A DNA stretch of 64,000 nucleotides from Hymenobacter taeanensis (GCF_013137895.1 NZ_CP053538.1:1921501-1985500); one strand, 5' to 3'. Counted from the stretch's first letter, positions 17,433-26,496 are shown. Notes: generated by a model not told the origin, from the sequence alone. A program made the numbers and translations.

Positions 17433-18218
17433 TTATAAATTGCCCGTGCGGCCCCCATCAACGGGCACGTTAATTCCGGTAATGTAGCCCGCCGCCGAGG
17501 AAGCCAGGAAGGCTACTGCCGCGGCTACTTCAGCGGCCTGCCCAAACCGTCCCGCCGGAATCAGCTTTAGCATAGTGGCCTCCACCTCTTCTACGCTTTG
17601 GCCTGTTTGCTCCGTTTTTTTCTCGATCAGGGAGGTATGGCGTTGCGTGACGGTGGCGCCAGGTAGTACGTTGTTTACCGTGATACCATGGCTGCCCAGC
17701 TCATTGGCCAGCGTTTTGGCCCAGTTGGCCACCGCCGCCCGAATAGTGTTTGACACTCCTAGGCCAGGGAGAGGCTGCTTCACGGAGGTGCTAATGATGT
17801 TAATAATTCGGCCGTAGGCCCGGCGCTGCATACCCGGCACCACTGCCTGAGCCAGCAGGTGGTTACAGATCAGGTGCTGCTCGAAGGCCGCCCGAAAGGC
17901 ATCTATGGAAGCATCTAGAATAGGCCCGCCGGCTGGGCCACCCGTATTGTTTACCAGAATATCAACGCCTTCAGGGTGGCGTTGCAGATAGGCCTGTAGC
18001 TGCTCCTGGAGTTGGTTGGGCTGGCTGAAGTCGGCTACCAGATAGTCGTGGGCTTGGCCAGCGGGCGTAGGGAGAGCTGCGGCAGCTTCGCGCAGTGTGG
18101 TTTCGTTGCGGGCCAGTAGGGTTACCGTAGCGCCACGGCGCGCCAGCTCTTCGGCTACTGCCCGTCCTATGCCTTGCGTGCTGCCGCCTACCAGGGCTCG
18201 TTGAGAAAGAAAATCCAT
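17433..18218 (-). CDS. SDR-family protein with altered catalytic residues
   Basis: 261 residues of classical short-chain dehydrogenase fold: the nucleotide-binding loop appears as 'VGGSTQGIGRAVAEEL' (about 10-25), then 'LVNNTGGPAGG' (89-98), 'RIINIIST' (137-144) and 'VNNVLPGATV'. The catalytic pair Tyr-x-x-x-Lys is replaced by Ser156 and Arg160 in 'GVSNTIRAAVANWAK', while the serine region (Ser143/Ser145) is kept. Annotated families of this type are called 'BKR-like SDR' and have no firm reaction. It sits divergently beside the 3-hydroxyanthranilate dioxygenase gene, so a role in kynurenine catabolism is possible but unproven. Confidence 0.8.
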   Translation of the reverse strand: MDFLSQRALVGGSTQGIGRAVAEELARRGATVTLLARNETTLREAAAALPTPAGQAHDYLVADFSQPNQLQEQLQAYLQRHPEGVDILVNNTGGPAGGPILDASIDAFRAAFEQHLICNHLLAQAVVPGMQRRAYGRIINIISTSVKQPLPGLGVSNTIRAAVANWAKTLANELGSHGITVNNVLPGATVTQRHTSLIEKKTEQTGQSVEEVEATMLKLIPAGRFGQAAEVAAAVAFLASSAAGYITGINVPVDGGRTGNL

Positions 18219-18374
18219 CAGAGGGTGAAGTTGAGGAGTGAAGGGTATAGAGGTGTATTACCTGAGCAGCAGAATGCTCGTGAAGATATACGGTGCCCGG
18301 CTGCGCCGGAATTTCGTTATTTGCTCTGAGGCCCAGCTAGGCCATCATCTTGTTCACTCTTACAAACGCCTCCT

Positions 18375-18911
18375 ATGCCTGTCGCTCGTCCGTTCAACTT
18401 TCAACAGTGGATTGAAGAACACCGCCATTTGCTCAAGCCCCCCGTCGGGAACCAGCAGGTATTCAAGGACAACAAGGACTTTATTGTAATGGTAGTAGGC
18501 GGCCCTAATGCCCGCAAAGATTACCACGTAGATGAAGGAGAAGAGCTTTTTCTGCAGCTGGAAGGTGATATCGTAGTAAAAATTATCGAAGACGGAAAGC
18601 CCGTTGACATTGAAATTAAGCAGGGTAGCATGTTCCTGCTGCCCGGAGGGGTGCCTCATTCTCCGCGTAGGCCAGCCGGTACGGTAGGTCTGGTACTGGA
18701 GCGCTACCGCACCCCAGGGGAGCTGGATGGGTTTCAGTGGTATTGTGAAAACTGCGGCAATAAGCTCTACGAGGAGTTTGCCGAAATCACGGATATCGTG
18801 GCGCAGTTGCCGCCCATCATGAACCGCTTCTGGCAAGATGAGCACAAGCGTACCTGCCAGGTGTGCGGTACCGTGCTGCAGCCACCAGCACCCGTAGTAC
18901 CGGCGCCCTAA
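18375..18911 (+). CDS. nbaC: 3-hydroxyanthranilate 3,4-dioxygenase
   Basis: 178 residues. Opens the ring of 3-hydroxyanthranilate with O2 to give 2-amino-3-carboxymuconate-6-semialdehyde (ACMS). Cupin fold with the ferrous ligands His51 ('DYHVDEGEE'), Glu57 and His95 ('GGVPHSPRRP'), and the bacterial-type rubredoxin-like metal site Cys124/Cys127 ('YCENCGNK') and Cys161/Cys164 ('TCQVCGT'). Arg98-Arg99 in 'PRRPAGTVGLVLER' fits the substrate-carboxylate contact of the family. Full length for a bacterial HAAO. ACMSD and kynureninase, the next and previous steps of the pathway, follow on the same strand. Confidence 0.95.
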   Translation: MPVARPFNFQQWIEEHRHLLKPPVGNQQVFKDNKDFIVMVVGGPNARKDYHVDEGEELFLQLEGDIVVKIIEDGKPVDIEIKQGSMFLLPGGVPHSPRRPAGTVGLVLERYRTPGELDGFQWYCENCGNKLYEEFAEITDIVAQLPPIMNRFWQDEHKRTCQVCGTVLQPPAPVVPAP

Positions 18912-19107
18912 GTAATTACTTAGTGGCCTAGCAGTATAGCTTATGCTAGAAGAAGTGACTACGCTCGTGGCCTGAGGCTAGCGTTGTACGCTAAATGTGC
19001 CTTGTGCATTCCTGCACCAAAATTTCGCGCTTTCCACCGGGCCTAAGTGTGGTAGGTAGCCTTTCGCAGAATCAATAACACTATCCAGACAGTACTTTCC
19101 TCTTCGC

Positions 19108-20139
19108 GTGCTTACCATTGATATTCACACCCACATTCTGCCCAAAACCTGGCCCGACCTGCGGGAGCGGTATGGCTACGGTGGTTTTGTGCGGTTGGAG
19201 CACCACCGGCCCTGCTGCGCGCGCATGATGCAGGACGACAAGTTCTTCCGCGAAATTCAGGACAACTGCTGGGACCCCGAAGTGCGCCTGCGGGAGTATG
19301 ACCAGTTTGGGGCGCAGGTGCAGGTGCTTAGCACGGTGCCCGTTATGTTCAGCTACTGGGCTAGGCCCCTAGATGCGCTGGACTTAAGCCGAATGCTCAA
19401 CGACCACGTAGCCAGCGTGGTGGCCCGCTACCCTAGTCGCTTCGTGGGGCTGGGTACGCTGCCCATGCAGGCCCCCGACCTGGCCGTGCGCGAGTTAGAG
19501 CGCTGCGTAAAAGAGCTGGGGCTGGCCGGTGTGCAAATCGGGTCCCACGTCAACGATTGGAACCTAGACGCCCCCGAGCTATTTGAAGTGTTTCAGGCCG
19601 CTGAGGAGCTTGGGGCATGCGTGTTTATTCACCCCTGGGACATGATGGCGCAGCAGAAGATGCCCAAGTATTGGCTGCCGTGGCTGGTAGGTATGCCCGC
19701 TGAAAGCACCCTGGCTTTATGTTCCCTCATCTTTGGCGGGGTGCTGGAGCGCTTACCCAGGCTGCGGGTAGCTGTGGCCCACGGCGGAGGCAGTTTCGCC
19801 AGCACCATTGGTCGGATTGAGCACGGCTTTCAGGTGCGCCCCGACCTGTGCGCCGTTGACAACCCCGTGAACCCACGGGAGTACCTGGGGCGGTTCTGGG
19901 TTGATTCTTTGGTGCACGACCCGCGCATGCTCGACTATTTAGTGCAGACGCTCGGGGCTGATAAAATCACACTGGGCACTGATTATCCGTTTCCGTTGGG
20001 CGAGTCAGAGCCCGGTAAGCTGATTAGATCTATGCCGTATACCGAGGAGGTGAAAGCTCAGATGCTGGGCCAAAACGCGCTCGACTGGCTAGGCCTGGGC
20101 CAGGAGCACTTAGCCAAAATCATGGCGTTGGTAAAATAG
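19108..20139 (+). CDS. nbaD: 2-amino-3-carboxymuconate-6-semialdehyde decarboxylase (ACMSD)
   Basis: 343 residues from a GTG start at 19108, giving the family's usual N-terminus '[12 protein letters not shown]'. Zinc-dependent amidohydrolase-fold decarboxylase that removes CO2 from ACMS to form 2-aminomuconate semialdehyde, diverting the pathway away from quinolinate and NAD. Metal/catalytic residues: His7 and His9, His175 in 'FIHPWD', His225 in 'VAHGGGSF' and Asp292 in '[10 protein letters not shown]'. The gene lies 196 bp after HAAO and its stop abuts the kynureninase leader, so ACMSD and kynureninase are probably co-transcribed. Its presence shows that kynurenine is catabolised rather than used only for NAD. 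Confidence 0.94.
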   Translation: MLTIDIHTHILPKTWPDLRERYGYGGFVRLEHHRPCCARMMQDDKFFREIQDNCWDPEVRLREYDQFGAQVQVLSTVPVMFSYWARPLDALDLSRMLNDHVASVVARYPSRFVGLGTLPMQAPDLAVRELERCVKELGLAGVQIGSHVNDWNLDAPELFEVFQAAEELGACVFIHPWDMMAQQKMPKYWLPWLVGMPAESTLALCSLIFGGVLERLPRLRVAVAHGGGSFASTIGRIEHGFQVRPDLCAVDNPVNPREYLGRFWVDSLVHDPRMLDYLVQTLGADKITLGTDYPFPLGESEPGKLIRSMPYTEEVKAQMLGQNALDWLGLGQEHLAKIMALVK

Positions 20140-20160
20140 TGCCCAGGTGCGGGGCTTGGC

Positions 20161-20168
20161 TATCTTTG
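20161..20168 (+). promoter_or_regulatory. -7-like box TATCTTTG just before kynU
   Basis: Exact TAnnTTTG match that ends 6 nt before the ATG at 20175. If used, the transcript would be nearly leaderless. No -33 TTG is apparent; may be chance. Confidence 0.25.
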
Positions 20169-20174
20169 CTACCC

Positions 20175-21470
20175 ATGACCTTCGAACCCACCCTCGACTT
20201 TGCCCGCCAGTTGGATGCGCAGGACCCCCTGCACGAGTTTCGCCAGCAATTCCATATTCCGCCTGGCCCCAATGGGCAGGAGTGCCTGTACTTCTGCGGT
20301 AACTCGCTAGGCCTGCAGCCCCGTACCGCCCGCGCCGCCGCTGAGCAGCAGTTCACTAATTGGCAGAACCTGGCCGTAGAGGGGCACTTTCGCGGCGACT
20401 CGCCGTGGATGAACTTCCATGAGTCGTTGGCGGGTCCATCGGCCCGTATTGTGGGCGCTAAGCCCGTTGAGGTAGTGGTGATGAACAACCTTACTACCAA
20501 CCTACACTTGCTGCTGGTTTCCTTCTACCAGCCCACCGCCACGCGGTACAAGGTGCTGATGGAAGGAGGGGCTTTCCCTTCAGACCAGTACGCCCTTGAA
20601 ACGCAAGTAAAGCTGCACGGCCGCCAGCCCGACGACGCCATTGTGGAGCTCACGCCCCGGCCCGGTGAGCACACCCTGCGCACCGAGGACATTCTGGCCA
20701 AAATTGAGGAGCTCGGGGAGTCTTTAGCCACCGTTATTATGGGCGGCATCAACTACTACACGGGGCAGGTGTATGATATGGCCGCCATCACGCGGGCAGG
20801 CCACGCCGTGGGAGCCAAAGTAGGCTTTGATCTGGCGCACGCAGCCGGCAACATTCCTCTGCACCTCCACGACTGGGACGTAGACTTTGCCTGCTGGTGC
20901 ACCTATAAGTACCTCAACTCAGGCCCCGGCGGAGTAGCGGGAGCCTTTGTGCACGAGCGCTATGCCGATCAGCCTGAATTATTGCGCCTGGCAGGCTGGT
21001 GGGGCTATGATGAAACGGAACGCTTTAAAATGCGCAAAGGCTTCCGGCCCATGCGTGGCGCCGCCGGCTGGCAATTATCGAACGGCGCTATTCTGACCAT
21101 GGCGGTGCATCAGGCCGCACTGGCCCTGCATGATGCCGCCGGGGGCATGGAGGCGCTACGCCGCAAGAGCGAGCTGCTGACCGGCTACCTTGAGTTTCTG
21201 ATTACCCGCCTGGGCCTCTCAAAGTCGCAGCTGGAAATTATTACCCCCGCTGACCCCGCTCAGCGCGGCTGTCAGCTCTCCTTGCTGGTGCACCAAAACG
21301 GGCGCGACCTATTTGAGCACCTGATGGCAGTAGGGGTTATCGGCGACTGGCGCGAGCCTAACGTTATTCGGTTGGCCCCGGTGCCGCTCTATAATACCTT
21401 CGAGGACGTGTACCGGGTGGGTGAGGTGCTGGCGGAGTGGGCCAGCCGGCAGCAGCCCGTACAGGCCTAG
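20175..21470 (+). CDS. kynU: Kynureninase
   Basis: 431 residues from the ATG at 20175; a GTG at 20139 that overlaps the ACMSD stop is an alternative. PLP enzyme that cleaves kynurenine or 3-hydroxykynurenine to anthranilate or 3-hydroxyanthranilate plus alanine. Fold-type I aminotransferase landmarks: 'YFCGNSLGLQPR' (about 39-50), 'MEGGAFPSDQYA' (129-140), 'GFDLAHAAGNIPL' (217-229) with the PLP-nitrogen Asp, and the Schiff-base Lys245 in 'CTYKYLNSGPGG'. The C-terminal small domain ends near 'VYRVGEVLAEWA'. It follows ACMSD by 35 bp. Usual length for bacterial enzymes. Confidence 0.95.
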   Translation: MTFEPTLDFARQLDAQDPLHEFRQQFHIPPGPNGQECLYFCGNSLGLQPRTARAAAEQQFTNWQNLAVEGHFRGDSPWMNFHESLAGPSARIVGAKPVEVVVMNNLTTNLHLLLVSFYQPTATRYKVLMEGGAFPSDQYALETQVKLHGRQPDDAIVELTPRPGEHTLRTEDILAKIEELGESLATVIMGGINYYTGQVYDMAAITRAGHAVGAKVGFDLAHAAGNIPLHLHDWDVDFACWCTYKYLNSGPGGVAGAFVHERYADQPELLRLAGWWGYDETERFKMRKGFRPMRGAAGWQLSNGAILTMAVHQAALALHDAAGGMEALRRKSELLTGYLEFLITRLGLSKSQLEIITPADPAQRGCQLSLLVHQNGRDLFEHLMAVGVIGDWREPNVIRLAPVPLYNTFEDVYRVGEVLAEWASRQQPVQA

Positions 21471-21693
21471 GGCGTCTCTTTATGGCGGGGCAAAGGGGGC
21501 GACCAGCCGCTAGGCCACTCTCTCCGGCTGCCGGGGAGGGTACTGAACGGTGGCTCCTTCCTATCCCATCTAAGAAGTAGAATCTTTTCCTTTCCAGAAA
21601 AAAGTAAAGAAATTCAGCTTTCTCGGCGCTTGTGCGTAGGAAGGGAGAGGGGGCTAGGCCTCTCTTTGATTGTTGATCTTATTTGTGTTGACC

Positions 21694-22359
21694 ATGGCCG
21701 AAGAGTACGCGGCGAAAATGAGCCGCAAAACCGACGCCGAGTTACTGCTGTACCTGCGTAACCGCGCAGAGTACCGGGAGGATGCCGTGTTGGCAGCTCT
21801 CTTGGAGGCTGAGCAGCGGCAATTACCCATAGAGGAGTTCAACCCTATCGCCTTACGTGCAGAGCTGGAGCCTATTGCGGCGCAGCAGCAAGCGGCAGAG
21901 GCGCAGCGCCTGGCGGCCAGCCAACAGCACAAGGCTGCTACTGAACTACCTGAGGAAGTAGGGCCAGCATTGTACTCGCCCCTCACAATTACGCTCTTCT
22001 CGGTTCTTTTCTCAATGTTTGCCGGGGCCGTGTTACTGATCCTCAACTTTCGGGTTCTGGGCCGGAAAGGAGCTGCCACTCGGTTGATCTTGTTTTTGGT
22101 CGGTTACCTGGTGCTCTTTGCCATTCTTATCAAAGCGCTGCCTCAAGTGGCACCACTCCTGATGCAGTTTGGTAGTTTGCCACCCATCATGGCCTACAAC
22201 CTATGGTTCTGGCCGCGCTACATTGGGGCGCAGCAGTATCAGCGGCGGGGGTGGTTTGCACCTTTTATCATTTGTATGGCGGTAAGCATGCTGTTATTAC
22301 TACTGCTGGCCCCCATACTAATGCGGCAGTTTACAGAAATGGGTATTCCCGTGAAATAG
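21694..22359 (+). CDS. Membrane protein, function unknown
   Basis: 221 residues from the ATG at 21694. The N-terminal 85 residues are helical and charged ('MSRKTDAELLLYLRNRAEY', then Ala/Gln/Glu-rich 'AAQQQAAEAQRLAASQQ'), probably cytoplasmic. Four hydrophobic segments follow: about 98-118, 130-150, a weaker one near 160-175, and 196-215. The pattern 'LxxYLxNRxxYREDAVLAAL' recurs in Bacteroidota membrane proteins of unknown role. No enzymatic motif. A hairpin terminator follows 21 bp after the stop. Confidence 0.6.
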   Translation: MAEEYAAKMSRKTDAELLLYLRNRAEYREDAVLAALLEAEQRQLPIEEFNPIALRAELEPIAAQQQAAEAQRLAASQQHKAATELPEEVGPALYSPLTITLFSVLFSMFAGAVLLILNFRVLGRKGAATRLILFLVGYLVLFAILIKALPQVAPLLMQFGSLPPIMAYNLWFWPRYIGAQQYQRRGWFAPFIICMAVSMLLLLLLAPILMRQFTEMGIPVK

Positions 22360-22379
22360 TCAGCACATTATCCAACCAT

Positions 22380-22427
22380 AAAGGCCTGAAGTTTGTCTCC
22401 CTGACAAGCTCCAGGCCTTTCCTTTTT
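22380..22427 (+). terminator. Hairpin terminator abutting the alkB start
   Basis: Stem AAAGGCCTGaAGtTTGTC / GACAAGCTcCAGGCCTTT (two mismatches) followed by a T-rich tract 'cctttttg'. It ends 3 nt before the ATG of the next gene (22431), so it also forms that gene's leader. Confidence 0.7.
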
Positions 22428-22430
22428 GCC

Positions 22431-23027
22431 ATGCCGCTCACGCCCATTCCGCTGCCCGCCGCCGATCTGCTCCTGGATCCGGAATTTCTGCCGCTGCCTA
22501 AGGCAGCGGAGCTACTGACGGAGCTTACGGCCACTATTCCGTGGCAGCATGAGGCCATTCGGCTGTTTGGCAGGGACGTATTGCAGCCTCGTCTGACGGC
22601 TTGGCACGGCGATGCCGGCGCTACTTACCGCTACTCAGGCCTGCAACTTACCCCGCAGCCCTGGACGCTTGCTCTGCAGCAGCTGCGCCGGCACGTAGAG
22701 GCCGTGACGGGAGCGGCATTCAACAGTGTGCTGTTAAATCTCTACCGCACCGGCCAAGACAGCATGGGCTGGCATGCGGACAACGAACCTGAGCTTGGGC
22801 CTACGCCCGTTATTGCCTCTGTTAGCTTAGGCGCAACGCGCAGTTTTCGGCTGCGCCCCCGCAACCCGCTCCTGACCCCGCACCCTCCCCTTAGCTTGGC
22901 GCTGACTTCTGGCAGCTTACTGGTGATGCGTGGCCTCACCCAGCAGCATTGGCTGCACTCCCTGCCCAAAACTGCCCGCGTGCAGGAGCCCCGCCTCAAC
23001 CTAACGTTCCGGTGGGTAACGAGCTAG
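22431..23027 (+). CDS. alkB: AlkB-like 2-oxoglutarate/Fe(II) dioxygenase
   Basis: 198 residues from the ATG at 22431; the frame is open upstream but passes through a terminator hairpin. Repairs alkylated bases (1-methyladenine, 3-methylcytosine) in DNA or RNA by oxidative demethylation if orthologous to ALKBH2/3-type enzymes. Visible: 'PRLTAWHGDAGATYRYSGL' (substrate-side loop), iron ligands His and Asp in 'MGWHADNEPELG', the distal His in 'QQHWLHSLPKT', and the 2-oxoglutarate-binding Arg in 'RLNLTFRWV'. 'PVIASVSLGATRSF' is the family's central strand. Usual length of the short bacterial subgroup. It has no functional link to the flanking kynurenine genes. Confidence 0.88.
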   Translation: MPLTPIPLPAADLLLDPEFLPLPKAAELLTELTATIPWQHEAIRLFGRDVLQPRLTAWHGDAGATYRYSGLQLTPQPWTLALQQLRRHVEAVTGAAFNSVLLNLYRTGQDSMGWHADNEPELGPTPVIASVSLGATRSFRLRPRNPLLTPHPPLSLALTSGSLLVMRGLTQQHWLHSLPKTARVQEPRLNLTFRWVTS

Positions 23028-23042
23028 AAAGTATTACAACAC

Positions 23043-23090
23043 AACGTGCCCTTACAGATGAAGCAAAGCGCTCATCCATAAGGGCACGTT
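23043..23090. terminator. Bidirectional terminator, 12-bp stem
   Basis: AACGTGCCCTTA (23043-23054) pairs with TAAGGGCACGTT (23079-23090), between alkB (plus) and the TonB-dependent receptor gene (minus). Confidence 0.75.
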
Positions 23091-23128
23091 ATATTGCTGC
23101 GCAGTAAATCAGCAGCCGAGTAAGTGGG

Positions 23129-25870
23129 TTATTTCAGATCAACCTGAACACCCACGTACACGAGGCGGCCAATATTAGGGCCACCATAAACCTGAGTGTT
23201 GTTGGCGTTAAACAGGTTAGAGGCTCCTGCCTGCAGCGTGCTGTTCAGGGAGGGGAAGTTGTAGCCCACAAACGCATCAACGGCGCTATAGTCAGCCAAC
23301 TGGCCTACAGCGAAAGGCATACCATACTCATGGCCCTGGGCCCAGCGGTAGTTTGCTGAGTAGCTTAAGTGGCTAAAGGCAGTGCCGCTGGCTCCTACGT
23401 TATACTTGTGCTTAGGGGTATTGAAGTACGTTTGGAAGGCCTGATCCTGTACCGCGCTGCGGTCAAGGATGTTGAGCGAGTAGTTGGCCGCCAGGTTGAG
23501 GGCCGGAGAAACAGCGTAAGTCACGCCAATAGCTCCGCCTTTCGTGCGTACCTCCTGAGCAGCATTAGTCCATACCTGCAGCACCCGCGTAGCGCCCGAC
23601 TGAAACTGAGTGGGCGTACCGGCCTGAATATCGGCGATGGTAGGCCGTGTGCCGTCGGTGTTACCGATGAACGTAGTAGCACCAATGAAGTCGTTGTAGT
23701 AGCTCTGATAGTAGTTAACGTCCAGGGCCAGCTTATCCGAGAGGGCCGCTTTGTAGCCTGCCTCATAGGTGCTCAGGCGCTCTAGCTGCAGCGGGGCCAC
23801 AGTGGTTTCAAACGAACTCAGGGCGGCGCCGCTAGTACCAAAGCGCTGGCCTTGGGCATTAACCAGGCGGTAACCCTCAAATCCGTTGCCAACGTTGCCC
23901 AGTAGCAGTGCCCGGCCTACGTCCAGACGAACGTACTGGTCAAGCTGCGTGGGAGACCGGAAAGCCCGACCAAAGCTGGCCCGGAAGTTATGCTGCTTTT
24001 TCTCACCGGCTGAGTATACCACGGAAGCACGGGGCGAGAAGGCTGCATCAAAGTTTTTGAATGCATCTACGCGGCCAGCCAAGGCCAGCTTCAAGCGCTC
24101 ATTCAAGAACTTCTTCGTGAATTGCGCATAGCCACCCACTTCGTGGTTCTGAATGCGCTGGTTGTCGTCGGAGTAAATGTTGCCGTTTGAGCCGAGGCGG
24201 AACTTGCGGTAAGCAGCCCCAACAATCAGGTCGGTGTTCTGACCAAATTTGAAGTTGTACTGAGCGGTACCTTCATTCAGCAGGGAGCTGGGGTTAAGGC
24301 GGGCACCACGGCCAGGAGTAGCATCCTGAATAATCTGGTTGCGCAAAAGCTGAAAACGCTCACTGTTAGGGTCCAGTTGTACCTGATCAGCGCGGGTTTT
24401 AGCGGCTGCCTGAGCCTGCTCTATGCTGGCACCAGCATTGCGAGCGGCAGTGTATGCTCCGTTATAGGTACCAAAATACTGATCAACGTAGCGCGTGGTA
24501 GTGCCGTTGGCTACTGCCGAGGTCTGGATGAAAGAGCCCAGGAAACCCAGATCATAGCTCTGGTTACCGAAGTCTTGCACAGATTGGCCCCGCAAGAACC
24601 ACCGCTCACCCTTTATTTCGCCGTGGTACTGGTTGGTGCCCAGGTTTTTAAGCCGGTAGCGGCTAGAGCTCTGGTAGCTGGCCGTACCGCGGTTGATGTT
24701 GGCCCCCACAGTCATCTTAATGCTGCTGGTAACCAGGTAAGATAAGGAGGGCTGCACCTTCCAGGATTTCGCCTTGTCGTCGTTGCCAACCAGCGTCTTC
24801 TCCTCAAAGCCCGGCATAAATACGCTCTTCCCGTACAGCTCTGGGTTTACGGTGTAGGCCGGAGTGGTACCGGCAGCGGGGCGGTTTTGGGCAGGGCTGA
24901 AGGTGTTTTTGATATCACCATAGCGGTTCACGGCATCATAGCCCAGGTTAGAGCCCTCTGGGTTGTTGTCGCGCTCAATGGTGGTGCTGGTAGCTGAGTA
25001 GTTAGACGCCAACCAGTCATCAGCGGTTAAATAAGCGCCCGTAATTTTAAAAGCCAGCTTGTCGGTCAGCTTCTTGGCGTAACGCAGCTGTCCTTCCACA
25101 AAGCTCCGCTCGCCACCCCGAACGCGGGCGCTCAAGCCTTCACTCACGAAGGGGTCTTTGGAGTTAAGCAACAGTACGCCGTTAAAAGCGTTGGCACCAT
25201 ACAGAGCCGAAGCAGGGCCGTGGATAATTTCAATGCTCTCAATATCTAGCTCTGGCAGGCCGGTGATGTTGCCGGCGTTGACGTTGAGCGAGGGCGACTG
25301 CGTATCAAAGTAATCGTTCAGCTGAATGAGACGCTCTGATTTGGCCGAGTTGAAACCGCGGGTGCTCAACGAGTTCATCAGCATGCTGCTGCTGTTCACG
25401 TCAATACCCTTAAAGTGATTCAGCCCGATTTGCACATCGGGTGGGGGCATGCGTAGTATCTGCTGGGAAGTGACTTTTTCAACGGTAACCGGAGCTTGCA
25501 GAATGCCTTCCTCCACGCGTGAAGCCGATGCAATTACTTCATTGGTAAGAGTAGGGCTAAGCTTTAGCTGTACCAATACAGTATTGTCGGGCTTGGCCAG
25601 GGTCACTTCCCGGCTCTCAAAACCCACAAAAGAAACCGACAGGGTAACCGGAGAGTCACCAAAATCAGCTTTCAGAGCAAAATGACCGTCCCGGTCGGCG
25701 CTGGTACCAATAAAAGTGCCCCGGATGAATACGGTAGCACCCGGCATTGGCTCCCCAGCAGCATTCTGAATAGTGCCGCTGATTTGAGCCGCATTTTGGG
25801 CCCAAGCTGACGTACTGCTCAGTAGGAAAATTGAAAAACCAAGTATTGGAACATGGTAGAGTTTTCTCAT
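23129..25870 (-). CDS. TonB-dependent receptor with carboxypeptidase-regulatory domain
   Basis: 913 residues. Energy-dependent outer-membrane importer. A signal peptide ends near 'SAWAQ' (25); residues about 30-115 are a CarboxypepD-reg-like domain ('GEPMPGATVFIRGTFIGT', 'VSFVGFESREVTL'); residues about 120-240 are the plug ('VTVEKVTSQQILRMPPPDV', 'IESIEIIHGPASALYGANAF', with the usual GPxSxLYG). The remainder is a 22-strand barrel ending 'LVYVGVQVDLK'. No SusD partner follows, so the ligand is more likely a siderophore, vitamin, metal complex or peptide than a large glycan. It lies between kynureninase and kynurenine monooxygenase genes, but a role in tryptophan uptake would be speculation. 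It has no GGCCTAG core sites, unlike most of the window. Confidence 0.93.
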   Translation of the reverse strand: MRKLYHVPILGFSIFLLSSTSAWAQNAAQISGTIQNAAGEPMPGATVFIRGTFIGTSADRDGHFALKADFGDSPVTLSVSFVGFESREVTLAKPDNTVLVQLKLSPTLTNEVIASASRVEEGILQAPVTVEKVTSQQILRMPPPDVQIGLNHFKGIDVNSSSMLMNSLSTRGFNSAKSERLIQLNDYFDTQSPSLNVNAGNITGLPELDIESIEIIHGPASALYGANAFNGVLLLNSKDPFVSEGLSARVRGGERSFVEGQLRYAKKLTDKLAFKITGAYLTADDWLASNYSATSTTIERDNNPEGSNLGYDAVNRYGDIKNTFSPAQNRPAAGTTPAYTVNPELYGKSVFMPGFEEKTLVGNDDKAKSWKVQPSLSYLVTSSIKMTVGANINRGTASYQSSSRYRLKNLGTNQYHGEIKGERWFLRGQSVQDFGNQSYDLGFLGSFIQTSAVANGTTTRYVDQYFGTYNGAYTAARNAGASIEQAQAAAKTRADQVQLDPNSERFQLLRNQIIQDATPGRGARLNPSSLLNEGTAQYNFKFGQNTDLIVGAAYRKFRLGSNGNIYSDDNQRIQNHEVGGYAQFTKKFLNERLKLALAGRVDAFKNFDAAFSPRASVVYSAGEKKQHNFRASFGRAFRSPTQLDQYVRLDVGRALLLGNVGNGFEGYRLVNAQGQRFGTSGAALSSFETTVAPLQLERLSTYEAGYKAALSDKLALDVNYYQSYYNDFIGATTFIGNTDGTRPTIADIQAGTPTQFQSGATRVLQVWTNAAQEVRTKGGAIGVTYAVSPALNLAANYSLNILDRSAVQDQAFQTYFNTPKHKYNVGASGTAFSHLSYSANYRWAQGHEYGMPFAVGQLADYSAVDAFVGYNFPSLNSTLQAGASNLFNANNTQVYGGPNIGRLVYVGVQVDLK

Positions 25871-25922
25871 ACTAGAAAAATTGCAAAAATTATGACAATG
25901 GTGTGTGTGGTAGAAAAGGGCA

Positions 25923-25930
25923 CAAATATA
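25923..25930 (-). promoter_or_regulatory. -7 promoter box of the TonB-dependent receptor gene
   Basis: Reads TATATTTG on the minus strand, an exact TAnnTTTG match, 52 nt before the ATG at 25868-25870. No clear TTG at -33. Confidence 0.5.
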
Positions 25931-26073
25931 TTGGATGGGCAGCGAATTAACTACCTGTAACGGCGTATTAGCTAATGGTTAACATTTTTTTATTTAATTG
26001 TATTAAAGATATAATTAACATGAAAAAATAGGCCGTGCGTTAGCACGGCATAGCCAGGTTATGGAAGCTAGAG

Positions 26074-26343
26074 TTAGTACCTGATGGTTGGGTCGCCGTA
26101 TAATAACGGGCAGTACCCTTCGCCAATACAGTATTCACCAAGCAATAAATGAGTTTTAGTAGTATTAGCTAAATGGGCCTGCTGTGGCACCGTGCTCCCT
26201 GCGCGAGCCAAGCAGTATCGAGGTGTTTTGTATTTGCACTTATCAAATACAAAACTGTGTGATCCCTCTTGCTTTATACGAAAGCCTCGGTAGATAGCAG
26301 GTCCTTGGATTACCCCTAGTAATTGATGGTTTTTATCTAACAT
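26074..26343 (-). CDS. Uncertain small protein
   Basis: 89 codons from an ATG, in an AT-rich gap. Starts 'MLDKNHQLLGVIQGPAIYRG', has several Cys and Tyr residues, no signal peptide and no recognised motif. It could be a small accessory protein, a gene remnant, or a chance open frame; low GC makes chance frames shorter, which slightly favours a real origin. Not recognised. Confidence 0.25.
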   Translation of the reverse strand: MLDKNHQLLGVIQGPAIYRGFRIKQEGSHSFVFDKCKYKTPRYCLARAGSTVPQQAHLANTTKTHLLLGEYCIGEGYCPLLYGDPTIRY

Positions 26344-26463
26344 ATAGCACTCGTTGTATCTCTGCTGTTCTCTGAATAGTTCAAAGAAAAAGAGGTTGTG
26401 TTGGCAGCCCGGTATTTTACGATTAACCTGTAATGTCGCTAGCCAAAGGGTAGGGTTTTCTCG

Positions 26464-26496
26464 TTGAACTGAAGCCGCGAGAATATTCTACTTTCG
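26464..26496 (+). promoter_or_regulatory. Possible kmo promoter
   Basis: TTG at 26464-26466 and TACTTTCG at 26489-26496 (one mismatch to TAnnTTTG), spacer 22 bp, 38 nt before the ATG at 26535. Confidence 0.35.
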
